Below are positions 17,901 through 26,998 of a stretch of DNA of 64,000 nucleotides, one piece after another. The first letter of the stretch is position 1. Each line of letters starts with the position of its first letter. The position numbers and the translations under genes are program-made. Origin of the DNA: a bacterium. GTDB lineage: Bacteria > Planctomycetota > UBA1135 > UBA2386. Under the pieces are notes generated by a model. It saw only the letters and a program-made list of their open reading frames with translations. It was not told the origin of the DNA and did no database searches. The stretch lies in NCBI GenBank assembly GCA_030432695.1, contig JAUILN010000018.1:62001-126000 (forward strand). The letters are read 5' to 3'.

Positions 17901-18174
17901 CGACCGCGGCGAACTGGAGTGGGCCCGGGTCTCGCTGGCGATGGCGGCGCGCTTCCTGTCGGTCGACGACTACGCGGCGCTGCTCGCGATCTGGCACGAG
18001 ACCATCGACCATCCACCGAGCGTCTGGTGGCACGCGTGGCTGGCGCTCGAGTACGACGCGCCATCGCATGCGGTGCACGCCGCGGAGGACGCCGCCCGCC
18101 GCACCGCCGACGACCCGAGGTTCGCAGGGGAACTCGCCGCGGTGCGCGCCGCGGCGGCGCGCGCCACGCGCTGA
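14959..18174 (+). CDS. Large exported transglutaminase-like / TPR protein
   Basis: About 1,071 residues. The N-terminus (MLRVSEPLRPLLAAVLLGAFALPAQD) is a typical Sec signal peptide. Near residue 490 lies a transglutaminase-core-like segment, GDCDDLAALTVDLLRRQG with Cys493 and a downstream His519 in EHASTLWVEP, which fits the Cys-His pair of that fold. Around 610-700 are two or three TPR-like helical pairs (RAELLHAGALAAATERVRRS and following). The rest is unassigned. It follows the lipoprotein methyltransferase by 43 bp on the same strand. GTG 14941 is an alternative start. Whether it is an active protease or isopeptidase cannot be told. Confidence 0.7.
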   Translation: MLRVSEPLRPLLAAVLLGAFALPAQDRPVRAPAGAPVDDADEIYAWMSDAAHVESKGDWVAYVGASGREYQIVENLEGDFVVQTPLGRTFVDSWRIDDEEAIDFASLVAAAKAAGAVPDRSSDDEIKARLWWTPGLGDTFGTDDGFVERFGKERAFRLVDAGEPARRGDVQQLRLEAARAAGPLGDLLRGEDYLASALRAALDGLAPLTEDELDNERSAAGEPVLMFTEDTEMPSQSLRRMVRHGWLGQVAPDLRGAEEVLEAVLDAEQLLPAGTWESDDGCRVVRLRDAFDREVWQVVDGDVQHVAVRHPMPHHFEHQGATIGSAWLEYQLATDADPFDRATLLAASRVTLRLWGEPMAVRVGGRLGSDESWSDWLHETDYDHDNALVDCLPPHLALVDLAGDLLALSLPRGELPAPGNGSADDAWLDRAAELLKGARHLDLIGEYLFVYAWDSPDPNLSLAVGTPGLCGDRQHTALETLGTACGGEIRGDCDDLAALTVDLLRRQGLFALEMGTPEHASTLWVEPTEEGWSAFVLQTGPTLEFTGDSVREVIDAVYYSEDPTIFFDPEAALGLHRFPGDNSLTDVYVPLGVFTDPELATDVFARAELLHAGALAAATERVRRSVERFPGQLEPRIALADLLVGQNDHATAAEVFRGVLEDAQAFATRTKARVGLIECLVRLGEDRAAARQFDRLLAADLPDLGWDGGVLQRGILVASFADRLLRPESMALFERLVDAVLLAGLDPSLDRCARGLEFSDAEAQGEDAWETVETDDLPWFDPWLLDHELDDATARLHFALEWMAAGGADEAARRREIEPLLDRYVRTVVGIPDATSWLRWSSLAAVGTWLHRAEAAGELGADGPLPARCDALQTLLSGEAEPLFGPGEDWRPVLTPLVALSPYYWWGEIGNCFRPERDGLDLDEIAGLAVRLEAACSTLDQIGWLDPSLEAVQRDGLLMAALARADQDEVRRLFAVFGARNDRGELEWARVSLAMAARFLSVDDYAALLAIWHETIDHPPSVWWHAWLALEYDAPSHAVHAAEDAARRTADDPRFAGELAAVRAAAARATR

Positions 18175-18193
18175 CCCGCGGCGCCCCGACCGC

Positions 18194-19897
18194 TCACCGG
18201 CCCGGGATCTTCACGGTCCACTCGCGCCCGACCAGCACGTCGGTCATCCGCGCGGTGATCATCCCGTCTTCGTTGGTCGGCGAGTCGTACCAGTCCTGCC
18301 ACTGGAAGCCGCTGGACACGCGCCAGTCCGAGAACCGCGGGTAGGCGGTCTCGATGCGGACCCGTTCCATCGGCGGCTGCCAGTCGTTCGGCACCGCGAT
18401 CGCCCACGGGTAGCCGTTGTCGTCCAGGTAGGAACCGATGCCGCCGGCTTCCGCGGGCAGCTCCGGCGCGTGGTCGGACAATGCGGCCTTGCCGGGTAGG
18501 TGGATGTCGACGACGCCCCCCGTGATCTCGGTGCCGAGCACCAGCAGGAACAGGTCGAACGGCGGTGGGCCGAGGGTCAGCGCATCGACCGCGCTGTCGA
18601 AGGTGAACAGCACCCGGCAGTCGGCGGCATTGGGCTCGTTCGGCAGCGACACGGTGTTCGAGAACGAGCCACCGGGGGTCGGCGGCAGCGCCGCCATCGT
18701 CGAGGCGAACACGTCGTCCATCCGCTTTCCGGCGGTCACGAAGGCCGCGATGGTCCGCGGATCCTCGGTGTCCTGGATGCCCGCGGCGCCGCTGCCGAAG
18801 CGGTCGATGAGGATCGTGCCGGTGGCGTTCGACGGCATGCCGGGGATGTGCAGGCCGATCGACGAGTCGAGGCCGGCACCGCGGGCCACCAACGAGAACT
18901 GGCCGAGCACGTCCTTCACGTCGCCGTTGGCGTCGTAGACGGTCTCGAACCAGTAGGCCACCACGGCGTCGTTGTAGTCGGCGTCGCCGAGGGCCGGGTA
19001 GTTGTCCTCGAAGGCGACGATGGTCCGGCCGGTGGCGGGCGTCCGCACCAACGTGGCGCGGTCGGGATCGTCCGGGAAGTGGTCGTTCAGGCCGATCACG
19101 CCGTCGCCGTCTGGATCACCGGGGTTGTAGTGCAGGACCTCGGTCTCCGAGATCGCCTCGATCGGCGTCGCGGTGACGATGAACACGCAGTCGTTGAAGT
19201 CGTCGTCGGAGCCACGGACCCGGTTCAGGTCCTCGAAGCCACACAGCAGGAAGTCGTCGCCGTCGAGGAAGCCGGTCACCCCGTCCATCCACAGCATCGC
19301 GAGGTGGCGCGAGGCGGCTTCGTCGCCCGAGGCCATCTCCGGGTTGAGCTGGTTGATGGTGGTGAACAGGCCTTCGTTGGGCCGCGCTGCGTTGACCGCG
19401 GGATCGGTGGAGGGCACGCCGGCCTGCGAGTAGGTCCAGTTGCTGACCAGCGACGTCCCGAAGCCGTTGGCGATCAGGAAGAAGCCGACCTTGTCGCCGG
19501 GCTGGAAGATCCGCTGGTCGCCGTTCTCGTCCTTCAGTTGGAACGTGTCGCCGGTGCGCAGCGAGCCCGAACCCGGGAACGAGACGTTGGGGATGATCAG
19601 GTTGCTCGACGTGATCGCGATCACGCCGTTCGTGTCGGTGTAGGTGAAGTAGCCGAGCGTGTTGCGGTAGCCGGCGCCTTCCCACAGGAACACCACGTCG
19701 ATGGTCGCGAGTGCGTCGACGACCACGTTCGGGCTGTAGGTGTCCGACACGTAGGCCGCGCCGGCGTTGGAACTCTCCGGCAGGATCTCGCCCACCGTGG
19801 TCATCACCGAGTTGGGCACCGACGTGAACGAGTCCTGGGCGGTAGCCGTGACGCCGAGCAGGGCCGCGGTGCCGACGACGCGTTGGAAGGTGTTCAT
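18194..19897 (-). CDS. Exported LruC-domain protein, copy 1
   Basis: 567 residues with an N-terminal signal peptide (MNTFQRVVGTAALLGVTATAQ). A DUF4114-like part (LLCGFEDLNRVRGSDDDFND) is followed by the LruC domain (VAFEDNYPALGDADYNDAVV and GQFSLVARGAGLDSSIGLHI). LruC domains occur in surface or outer-membrane proteins of Bacteroidetes, Gammaproteobacteria and Planctomycetes, and several Asp-rich turns suggest calcium binding. It is the second gene of a two-gene unit with the lipoprotein at 19897-20346, sharing one base at the stop/start. A paralogous pair lies at 29714-31908. Confidence 0.85.
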   Translation of the reverse strand: MNTFQRVVGTAALLGVTATAQDSFTSVPNSVMTTVGEILPESSNAGAAYVSDTYSPNVVVDALATIDVVFLWEGAGYRNTLGYFTYTDTNGVIAITSSNLIIPNVSFPGSGSLRTGDTFQLKDENGDQRIFQPGDKVGFFLIANGFGTSLVSNWTYSQAGVPSTDPAVNAARPNEGLFTTINQLNPEMASGDEAASRHLAMLWMDGVTGFLDGDDFLLCGFEDLNRVRGSDDDFNDCVFIVTATPIEAISETEVLHYNPGDPDGDGVIGLNDHFPDDPDRATLVRTPATGRTIVAFEDNYPALGDADYNDAVVAYWFETVYDANGDVKDVLGQFSLVARGAGLDSSIGLHIPGMPSNATGTILIDRFGSGAAGIQDTEDPRTIAAFVTAGKRMDDVFASTMAALPPTPGGSFSNTVSLPNEPNAADCRVLFTFDSAVDALTLGPPPFDLFLLVLGTEITGGVVDIHLPGKAALSDHAPELPAEAGGIGSYLDDNGYPWAIAVPNDWQPPMERVRIETAYPRFSDWRVSSGFQWQDWYDSPTNEDGMITARMTDVLVGREWTVKIPGR

Positions 19898-20346
19898 CAG
19901 CGGGCCTCCATCGTCAGGTTGACCGTCATCTCCGACGCCAGCGTCTTGGTGGTGCGCGAGGTCGGCGCGAACGGGCCGAGGCTGTCCTTCAGCGCCACGT
20001 TGCTCCACGAGCCGGTGTAGCCCGGCAGGTGCGCGACCACGTCGACGGTGCGCACGGTGGCCGGCACGCTGAACACCGCCTCGAGCTGGCCGTTGGCATC
20101 GGTCAGCCCGCGGAAGTAGCTCTGGCCGGCGCCGTCGGCACTGTCGTCGCTGTCCGGGTCGTAGGTCTCGACGTCCTCGATCGTGACCGCGACGCCGCGC
20201 AGCGGGCCGCTGCTGTCGGTCACGGTGAGGATCAGCCGGGTGTCGGAGGAGGTGGAGTAGTCGAAGGTGCTGCCCCCCGAACCTCCAGAACTACCGCAGG
20301 CGGAGAAGAGGCCTGCCAGCGCGCTCGCGGTCAGGAGCGCTCGCAT
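19897..20346 (-). CDS. Lipoprotein with Ig/carboxypeptidase-regulatory-like domain, copy 1
   Basis: About 149 residues: lipoprotein signal MRALLTASALAGLFSAC with the lipid-attached Cys near residue 17, a short Ser/Gly linker, then one beta-sandwich repeat (LILTVTDSSGPLRGVAVTIE, then GLTDANGQLEAVFSVP and TVDVVAHLPGY) of the carboxypeptidase-regulatory or transthyretin-like kind. It is the first gene of a pair with the LruC protein (TGATG junction). Its closest relative in the window is the lipoprotein at 31432-31908, with the same domain and the same partner. An upstream ATG at 20358 adds four residues. Confidence 0.82.
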   Translation of the reverse strand: MRALLTASALAGLFSACGSSGGSGGSTFDYSTSSDTRLILTVTDSSGPLRGVAVTIEDVETYDPDSDDSADGAGQSYFRGLTDANGQLEAVFSVPATVRTVDVVAHLPGYTGSWSNVALKDSLGPFAPTSRTTKTLASEMTVNLTMEAR

Positions 20347-20462
20347 TGCATGGTGCACGGTCTGTCCCTGTTCGTTGATCCATGCGCGCCGATCCCGGGC
20401 GCGCTCGTGGACCTATCGGCAGGGCCGTCGCAGCAGCTGAGCCAGGGGCTTCCCGGAGTTCG

Positions 20463-21962
20463 CTACTTCTCGGTCATCTGCACGACGACCTCGGTGGCTT
20501 CCCCAGGCACCAGGTCGGCGAGCAGGTCGGTGCTTCCGCCGGTCGCCTGCCGAGGCAGTCGCGGTTCGTAGCGGTCGAGCGAGACCCCGAAGTACAGCGC
20601 GCCTCCGGGCAGGCCCGCGACCGTTGCACGGCCGTCCGCGCCGGTCTGCCCGGCGTAGCGCTCGTGCCCGAAGAACAGCTGTGCGCCGGTCGCGAACCGC
20701 GCATTGGGGAAGAACGTGACCGACGCGTCGGCCAGGGGTGCGCCGTCCTGGTCCTCGACCCGCACCACGCAGGTGGCGGTCTCCAGCATCGGCACCTCGA
20801 TCTCGGCGTTGCCCTCGACGCTCCGCAGGTCGGCCCAGACATTGAAGCTGCGGGCGACCCAGGGCGGCAGATCCTCGCGCTCCATGCCGGCGTCGGTCAT
20901 CGGCTCGCCTTCCGGATGCTCCCAGGGCGAGCGGTAGCCGTCGCAGAGCGCGATCACCTCGGCGAGGCCCGGCGGCAGGACACCGAAGTCGAAGGTGCCG
21001 TCGGCGGCGATCTCGACCTGGCGCTGGGTCGCGGTCAGGTCGAACGCTCCCGAGGAGTGGGTCACGTGCACGATCGCGAGGCCATCGCGGATCGGCCGCG
21101 GCACCGAGCGATCGATCCGGCCACGCAGGCCCGGCATCGGCCGGAGCTGCAGATGGATGTGCTCGGGTGCGCCCTTGGCCAGCAGGGCCGTGTGGGGTGC
21201 CGAGGCCAGACGCTTGCCGTGCCGTTCGGCGTCGATCCACAGCGTCACCGGACCGGGCGGCGCCTGCAGCGTCGACGGCGGCCGGCCCGCGGCGCGCTGC
21301 CAGCCCTCGTCCTGCAGCCAACCGCCGGGACAGTAGGCGTGGACATCCACCTCGAAGATCCGCTCGGCGGGGTCGTCGATCCAGCCGGAGACGCTGAGTA
21401 GGGTGCCCCTCTCCAGCACGATCTCGTGTTCGCCCTCACCGACCTCCAGGTCCAGCCCATCGAGCGTGGCGAAGTGCGGGTGGCTGACCGAGAGGGTGAT
21501 CTTCGCGGTCTTCGACTCGGGGACCGCCCAGGTCCAGTAGGGCAACTCGCAGCGGCCGGCGCCGTCGGTGCGGCCCACCTCGGGCTCGCCGCGCCACAGC
21601 ATGTGGGTGCCCGGTTGGTGGACCGAGCGCATCGCCCAGGCGCTGATCCTCGCGTCGGCGATCGGATTGCCGAGATCGTCGACGACCCGCAACAGCATCA
21701 CGCCACGGGCCTCGGGGTCCCAGGTCTCGTCGACGTCCGGTCGGTTCGACACGGGTTCGCGGGGTGGAGCAGCGCTCGGCGGGTCCGATGCGCGTTCGGC
21801 GACGGCCGGGTCGGCCTCTCGGGGTACGCCGTCGGTGCGGGCGGTCTCCAGGGCGTGCCGGTCCGACACGTCGGGAGCGTCATCGGGTGAACCGAGGGTC
21901 CAGGCGAGCAGCACGAATGCGGCGATCACCGCGGCGAGGAAGGGCAGGGCAGTGCGGGTCAT
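20463..21962 (-). CDS. Membrane-anchored carboxypeptidase-regulatory-like repeat protein
   Basis: 499 residues starting with a single membrane segment or signal anchor (MTRTALPFLAAVIAAFVLLAW), a disordered Pro/Glu/Arg stretch, then three or four beta-sandwich modules. Each carries the signature of carboxypeptidase-regulatory-like domains (VVDDLGNPIADARISAWA, then RTDGAGRCELPY; VRVEDQDGAPLADASVTFF, then TGADGRATVAGLPGG). It is probably an extracytoplasmic structural or binding protein. It lies between the copy-1 lipoprotein/LruC pair and priA, and is divergent from priA. A long open frame covering priA antisense joins it upstream but is not coding. Confidence 0.78.
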   Translation of the reverse strand: MTRTALPFLAAVIAAFVLLAWTLGSPDDAPDVSDRHALETARTDGVPREADPAVAERASDPPSAAPPREPVSNRPDVDETWDPEARGVMLLRVVDDLGNPIADARISAWAMRSVHQPGTHMLWRGEPEVGRTDGAGRCELPYWTWAVPESKTAKITLSVSHPHFATLDGLDLEVGEGEHEIVLERGTLLSVSGWIDDPAERIFEVDVHAYCPGGWLQDEGWQRAAGRPPSTLQAPPGPVTLWIDAERHGKRLASAPHTALLAKGAPEHIHLQLRPMPGLRGRIDRSVPRPIRDGLAIVHVTHSSGAFDLTATQRQVEIAADGTFDFGVLPPGLAEVIALCDGYRSPWEHPEGEPMTDAGMEREDLPPWVARSFNVWADLRSVEGNAEIEVPMLETATCVVRVEDQDGAPLADASVTFFPNARFATGAQLFFGHERYAGQTGADGRATVAGLPGGALYFGVSLDRYEPRLPRQATGGSTDLLADLVPGEATEVVVQMTEK

Positions 21963-22076
21963 CGGTCTGGAGTGGGCTACGCACCGTTGCCGGGCTCCGA
22001 GTTCCAGGATCCATGACGAAGCTGCCGTGGGCCTGCCGAAATCGCGCGGTCTGGAATCGTTCCTGGGCGGGCGGGT

Positions 22077-24461
22077 ATGACGGTCCGGTTCATGTTCGGC
22101 GGTGAGGACACGCGAGGAACCGGCGACGCCCAGCCACCCGAAGCAGGATCGGGCGCGGGTCCGGGAAGCCAGGGCGGTTTCGGCTTCGGCGAGGACGAGA
22201 CTCCGCCGGAACCTGCACCAGACCCCGACGCCCGCTACGCCGACGTCGCGCTGAAGCTGCCGCTGAAGACCAGCTTCACCTACCGCGTGCCGCCGGGCTT
22301 CGCCGACGTCCGCCCCGGCAGCCGGGTCCGGGTGCCGTTCCGCGGCCGCGAGCTGTCGGGCATCGTCACCGCTCTCCGCGACGACTGCGGCGACGTGCCA
22401 CCGGCTCGCGTCCGGCCGCTGACCCAGGTCCTCGACGCCGAGATCCCGCTGCCCGAACCGCTGCTCCGCCTCGCCGAGCGGATCGCCCGCGACTACGGCT
22501 GCAGCATCGGCGAGGCCCTCGATGCGATGCTGCCCTCGGCGGCCAAGCAGCGCGGCCGGAAGAAGATCCCGCACGTCGAGTTGGCGATCCCGCACGACAT
22601 CGCCCTCGACGCGGTGGAGACCCTGGAGGACGAGGGCCACGAGGAGCGCTCGCGGGTGCTGCGCGCGGTGCTGGAGTGGGGTGGACCGATGCCGACCCGC
22701 CAGCTCGAACGCGAGACCGGCACCAGCCAGAGTCCGTGGAAGACGCTCTGCAAGCACGGCACCCTGAAGCGGGTGCTGATCGCCGAGGAGAGCGAGCCGC
22801 TGGAGCCCGACGTGGCCGAGGGGGCAGAGCGCCACCAGCTCAACGAGCACCAGGCGAAGGCCCTCGCGCAGGTGACCGCGCAGATCGACAGCGCTCACAT
22901 CGACCCTGGCCAACCGTCGACCTTCCTGCTGCACGGCGTCACCGGCAGCGGCAAGACCGAGGTCTACCTGCAGATCCTCGAGCACGTCCGCAAGCTCGGC
23001 CGCACCGCGATCGTGCTGGTGCCGGAGATCTCGCTGACCCCGCAGACCGTCGGCCGCTTCGCCTCGCGCTTCCCCGACGTCGCGGTCCTGCACTCGGGGC
23101 TCACCGAGGCCGAGCGGGCCCGGCAGTGGCAGCGCCTGTCGCGCGGCGAGGCGCACATCGCGATCGGCGCGCGCTCGGCGCTGTTCGCGCCGCTCACCAA
23201 CGTCGGCCTGATCGTCATCGACGAGGAGCACGAGTCGTCGTTCAAGCAGGACTCGACCCCGCGCTACCACGCCCGCGAGGTGGCGATCGCCCGCGCCGAG
23301 ATCGAGGGCGGCACGGTGGTGCTCGGCTCCGCGACGCCGACGCTCGAGAGCTACGGCCGGGCGCGGCGCGGCGTGTACCGACTGATCACCCTGCCCGAGC
23401 GCGCCGGCGCGGGCACCCAGCCGAAGATCATCGTCGAGGACCTGCGCCGCGAGTCGAAGGAGCAGACCGTCCACGGCGTGACGATCTCGCGGACCCTGCA
23501 GGTGATGATGCAGGAGCGGCTCCGGATGGAGGACCAGGTGATCCTGTTCCTGAACCGCCGCGGCTTCTCGCCGGTGCTGGTCTGCCCGAGCTGCGGCACC
23601 GCGGTGCAGTGCAAGCACTGCGAGGTCAGCATGACCTGGCACGCCGAGCGCGGCCGGATCGTCTGCCACTACTGCCAGCACGAGCAGCGCCGCCCGGAGA
23701 TCTGCTCCTACTGCGAGCACCCGCGGCTGCACGAGCTGGGTGCGGGCACCGAGCGGGTCGAGGCGGCGGTGAAGCAGATGTTCCCCGAGGCGGTGGTGGC
23801 GCGGATGGACGCCGACACGATGCGCCGCCGCGGTGCCCACGAGCGGGTGCTCTCGGCGTTCCGCCGCCGCCAGATCGACGTGCTGATCGGCACCCAGATG
23901 ATCGCCAAGGGCCACGACTTCCCCGACGTGACCCTGGTCGGCGTGGTCTCCGCCGACACCGGCCTGTTCCTGCCCGACTTCCGCGCCGCCGAGCGGACCT
24001 TCCAACTGCTCTACCAGGTCGCCGGTCGCGCCGGCCGCGGCGACAAGCCGGGCACGGTGGTGATCCAGACCATGTGTCCGGAGAACTACGCGGTGCAGGC
24101 CGCCGCGGCGATCGACTACGAGGACTTCGTGCGCCAGGAGCTCGCGTTCCGCCGGGTGACCGGCTATCCGCCGTTCTGCCGGTTGGTGCGGATCCTGTTC
24201 GAGGCCAAGAAGGAGGGCGACGCCAAGAACGCGGCGCTGGCGGTGCGCGACGAACTGCGCGGTCTCGAAGACGTCGACGCGCTCGGCCCGGCGCCGGCGA
24301 TCCTGGCGCGGGTCAAGGACAAGCACCGCATCCACGTGCTGGTGAAGTGCTACACGCCGGAGTCGTTCGATGTGGCGATGGCCAGGCTGCACGACGTGGA
24401 GGACCGGAGCACGCACAGCCTGCGGGTCACGTTGGACGTGGACCCGTTGGCGTTGCTGTGA
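22077..24461 (+). CDS. priA: Primosomal protein N' (PriA helicase)
   Basis: PriA reloads the replisome at stalled forks. The 794 residues contain an N-terminal 3'-DNA-binding domain (KLPLKTSFTYRVPPGF, then PGSRVRVPFRGRELSGIV), the helicase core with Walker A GVTGSGKTEVY (about 286-296) and the Walker B box DEEH (382-385, followed by ESSFKQDSTPRYHAREVA), eight zinc Cys in CPSCG, CKHC, CHYC and CSYC pairs, and motif V/VI LIGTQMIAKGHDFPDVTLVG. A Gly/Pro-rich tail of about 50 residues precedes the first domain, so the true start could be internal. Confidence 0.96.
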   Translation: MTVRFMFGGEDTRGTGDAQPPEAGSGAGPGSQGGFGFGEDETPPEPAPDPDARYADVALKLPLKTSFTYRVPPGFADVRPGSRVRVPFRGRELSGIVTALRDDCGDVPPARVRPLTQVLDAEIPLPEPLLRLAERIARDYGCSIGEALDAMLPSAAKQRGRKKIPHVELAIPHDIALDAVETLEDEGHEERSRVLRAVLEWGGPMPTRQLERETGTSQSPWKTLCKHGTLKRVLIAEESEPLEPDVAEGAERHQLNEHQAKALAQVTAQIDSAHIDPGQPSTFLLHGVTGSGKTEVYLQILEHVRKLGRTAIVLVPEISLTPQTVGRFASRFPDVAVLHSGLTEAERARQWQRLSRGEAHIAIGARSALFAPLTNVGLIVIDEEHESSFKQDSTPRYHAREVAIARAEIEGGTVVLGSATPTLESYGRARRGVYRLITLPERAGAGTQPKIIVEDLRRESKEQTVHGVTISRTLQVMMQERLRMEDQVILFLNRRGFSPVLVCPSCGTAVQCKHCEVSMTWHAERGRIVCHYCQHEQRRPEICSYCEHPRLHELGAGTERVEAAVKQMFPEAVVARMDADTMRRRGAHERVLSAFRRRQIDVLIGTQMIAKGHDFPDVTLVGVVSADTGLFLPDFRAAERTFQLLYQVAGRAGRGDKPGTVVIQTMCPENYAVQAAAAIDYEDFVRQELAFRRVTGYPPFCRLVRILFEAKKEGDAKNAALAVRDELRGLEDVDALGPAPAILARVKDKHRIHVLVKCYTPESFDVAMARLHDVEDRSTHSLRVTLDVDPLALL

Positions 24462-24527
24462 GGGCGGGCCCGGGCGCGCGGCGGATTGTCCGCCCGATGC
24501 GCCGCGCGGCGTGCTTCGATGGGCGGC

Positions 24528-26894
24528 ATGGCATCGACCGGGAGCGCGGCTGGAGCGACGGGACCCCGTTGGGTCCTGCTGGTGCTCGCCTGCGCGCTGT
24601 TGGGCGTCGGGATGGCGTGGTGGTTCGGGGTGGATGCGGCCTCCCCGCGGTCCTCCGGTGACGCCGCCAACGGCGCGCCCGGTCGTGCTCTTCCGCCGGC
24701 GTCCAGCGCGCACACGGACGAGCAGCCAGGAGTCGAGCCGACGTTCCGCGCACCCGATCGGGCACTGCTGGTCCTCGAAGGGCTCGAAGGTCTGGTCGTC
24801 GACATCGAGGGTCAGCCCGTCGTGGACGCGACGCTGACGCTGAGCCCGGTCGCGACGACCGCGAACCTCACTACTTTCGACAGCATCGAACCGCTCGGGG
24901 CGGTGTGGACCGACGAGCGGGGTTCCTTCGTGTTCCCGTCACCGCTCGCGCCGGGTGCCTACGAGGTGTGGGTCTCCGACCACTCGGTTCTCTCGCCCGC
25001 GGGCGGGCTACGGGTGGGGTCGGATCGCGCACCGGTGCAGATCGTCGTCGCGCGACGAGATGTCGAGGGGGAGCTGCGCATACAGGGCCGCGTCGTGGAC
25101 CCGGAAGGCGCGCCGCTCGCCGACGTCCGCATCGGCACGCTTCACGGTGAGCGTGGCCACTTCGACCAGTGCCTCACCGACACGAGAGGACGGTTCGTCC
25201 TGCGGCGTTCGCGCGACCTGCGGGAAGCGGTCCACCTCGTCGCTTCGGACGAGTCCTATCGGCACTGGGAGAGCCCCGGGGCGGTGCCGTGGTCGACGTC
25301 CGACCTGCAGATCGTGCTCCATGCCGGACCGCGCCTGGCCTTAAGGGTCGTCCGGGCGGGTGATCGCACGCCGGTCGAGCGGTTCGGTCATCGCACGCTG
25401 GTCACGATGCACGAGGGCTTCGGCGGATCCCGTTGGCTCCAGGGTCCGATCGAGTTCCATCCCGATGGACTGCTCTCCTTCGAACAGCTCGCCATCGGCG
25501 ATGTCGGCATCCGCCTGTTCCTTCCGGGGGATGCGGAGGTCTGCGATCCCGTGGGCGTGCGCGTCGTGCATCGTGCCGACCGCGAACTCGTGGTCGAGCT
25601 GCCTACACGGGTCGAGCGAAGCGTGCGGGTCGTCGACCACGCCGGCGCACCGCTCGAAGCCGTCGACCTCGAGCTGATCGGCCTGCCGCAGGGTGCGGTC
25701 TGTTCGGCCCTCGGAAGTGTGGCAGGTCTGGAAGAATGGACCCCGCTGGAGAGCTGGCCCACACCGCATCTGCTGGATGCCTCGCGGACCGATGCGGACG
25801 GTCGGGCCACGGTGTCCGGGGCGCCGGGTTCGCAGCGGTTCGCGATCCGGTTGCCGGGTCCCGGTGTCGTGCCGCAGCTCATCGAGCCGTTCTTGCTGGA
25901 CGACGACGGCGAGCTGCTGGTGATCGCCTCGACGGGTGCTGTGCTCACCCTCGAGTTCGGGCCGCCGGACGTGCTCGCGCAGCTCCGGGAGCGCGCCGCC
26001 AGCGATCCGGACCATGCCGGCGAAGACGTTCCCCTCGCCATCTGGTTGCGCACGGAGTCTCGTGGGCCTGAGGCGATCGCTCTCGCGGTCCCCGGCCGAG
26101 GTGTATTGCCGATCCCGTTTGGTGAAAGCGGCCGCATGAGGGTGCGCGGGATCCCGGCCGGAGAGTGGTGGGTCCATCTGGGCTGGGGCCACGGTGAGCG
26201 GGTGGTCGAGCTGTTCGCGTGGGAGCCGATCGAGCTGCGGGTGGGCGAGGAACGTCGGCTGCAGATCGACCTCGAGCCGCTCCGCCACCAGCGGGTCCAC
26301 ATCACCACGCTCCAGAACGGCACGCCGACTCCCGCCTGGGTCGACTTCGAACGCCGCCGGGCAGCTCGGCGTGAAGACATGCGGCGAGCCACCACCGACG
26401 CAGCGGGGCAGGCCACGATCCTGCTACCGCTCGGCAGTTGGGATGCGTGGGCCTCGTTTCCGGTCGAGGACGATGCGCTGGGGACCCGCTCCCGGACCGT
26501 CGAGGTCGAAGGCTCCAGACCGCTCGAGCTCCGGTTCGATCAGCAGCTCTGCGTCCAGCCACTGCGGATCCTGGATCCCGCCGGGCAACCGGTTCCGTGG
26601 TCCGAGATCCTGCAGGTGACCGCGGAGCAGCCGCTCTGCGGCGTGCATCCGACCGACGGCGACGGGCGCACGGTCCTACGCGGCGCCGCGGGACCGGTCA
26701 CGCTCCGTGCGGTCCGCGCGCCGCTGCTCGACGCCACCGGCGCGGCACTGCGTCGCTGGCGCAGCGAGCATCGCGACGCCGGGCTCGACGACGTCTCCGT
26801 GCCCTTGTTCGCGCTGGAGCTCGCCCCGACCGACGGCGCGGCTCCCGAGATCGAGATCCGGTTGCCTGCCGAGTGGCTCCGAGCGCCGCGCTGA
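24528..26894 (+). CDS. Exported carboxypeptidase-regulatory-like protein, tandem paralogue 1
   Basis: About 788 residues. The N-terminus carries a single hydrophobic helix (PRWVLLVLACALLGVGMAWW), likely a signal anchor. Several beta-sandwich modules follow, with the DXXG pattern of carboxypeptidase-regulatory-like domains (IQGRVVDPEGAPLADVRIGT, then DTRGRFVLR). It is clearly paralogous to the gene at 26999: both share a segment reading LRERAASDPD, an LRxQRxH motif and a closing LP.EW tail. The role is unknown; a cell-surface scaffold is possible. ATG 24519 is an alternative start three codons upstream. Confidence 0.72.
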   Translation: MASTGSAAGATGPRWVLLVLACALLGVGMAWWFGVDAASPRSSGDAANGAPGRALPPASSAHTDEQPGVEPTFRAPDRALLVLEGLEGLVVDIEGQPVVDATLTLSPVATTANLTTFDSIEPLGAVWTDERGSFVFPSPLAPGAYEVWVSDHSVLSPAGGLRVGSDRAPVQIVVARRDVEGELRIQGRVVDPEGAPLADVRIGTLHGERGHFDQCLTDTRGRFVLRRSRDLREAVHLVASDESYRHWESPGAVPWSTSDLQIVLHAGPRLALRVVRAGDRTPVERFGHRTLVTMHEGFGGSRWLQGPIEFHPDGLLSFEQLAIGDVGIRLFLPGDAEVCDPVGVRVVHRADRELVVELPTRVERSVRVVDHAGAPLEAVDLELIGLPQGAVCSALGSVAGLEEWTPLESWPTPHLLDASRTDADGRATVSGAPGSQRFAIRLPGPGVVPQLIEPFLLDDDGELLVIASTGAVLTLEFGPPDVLAQLRERAASDPDHAGEDVPLAIWLRTESRGPEAIALAVPGRGVLPIPFGESGRMRVRGIPAGEWWVHLGWGHGERVVELFAWEPIELRVGEERRLQIDLEPLRHQRVHITTLQNGTPTPAWVDFERRRAARREDMRRATTDAAGQATILLPLGSWDAWASFPVEDDALGTRSRTVEVEGSRPLELRFDQQLCVQPLRILDPAGQPVPWSEILQVTAEQPLCGVHPTDGDGRTVLRGAAGPVTLRAVRAPLLDATGAALRRWRSEHRDAGLDDVSVPLFALELAPTDGAAPEIEIRLPAEWLRAPR

Positions 26895-26998
26895 TCCGCG
26901 GCCGGTCGGTCAATCGTCTGCGCCGGTCGATGGGTACTCCGCGCGATGCGCCGTGAAATCTCCGACCGTCCGGACGCCATCGGCGGTTTGATCCACGC

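Noticed and set aside
20463..24713. Minus-strand open frame of 1,416 codons
   Set aside because: Its first two thirds lie opposite priA and are low-complexity; only the C-terminal 499 codons (from ATG 21962) are protein-like, and these are annotated.
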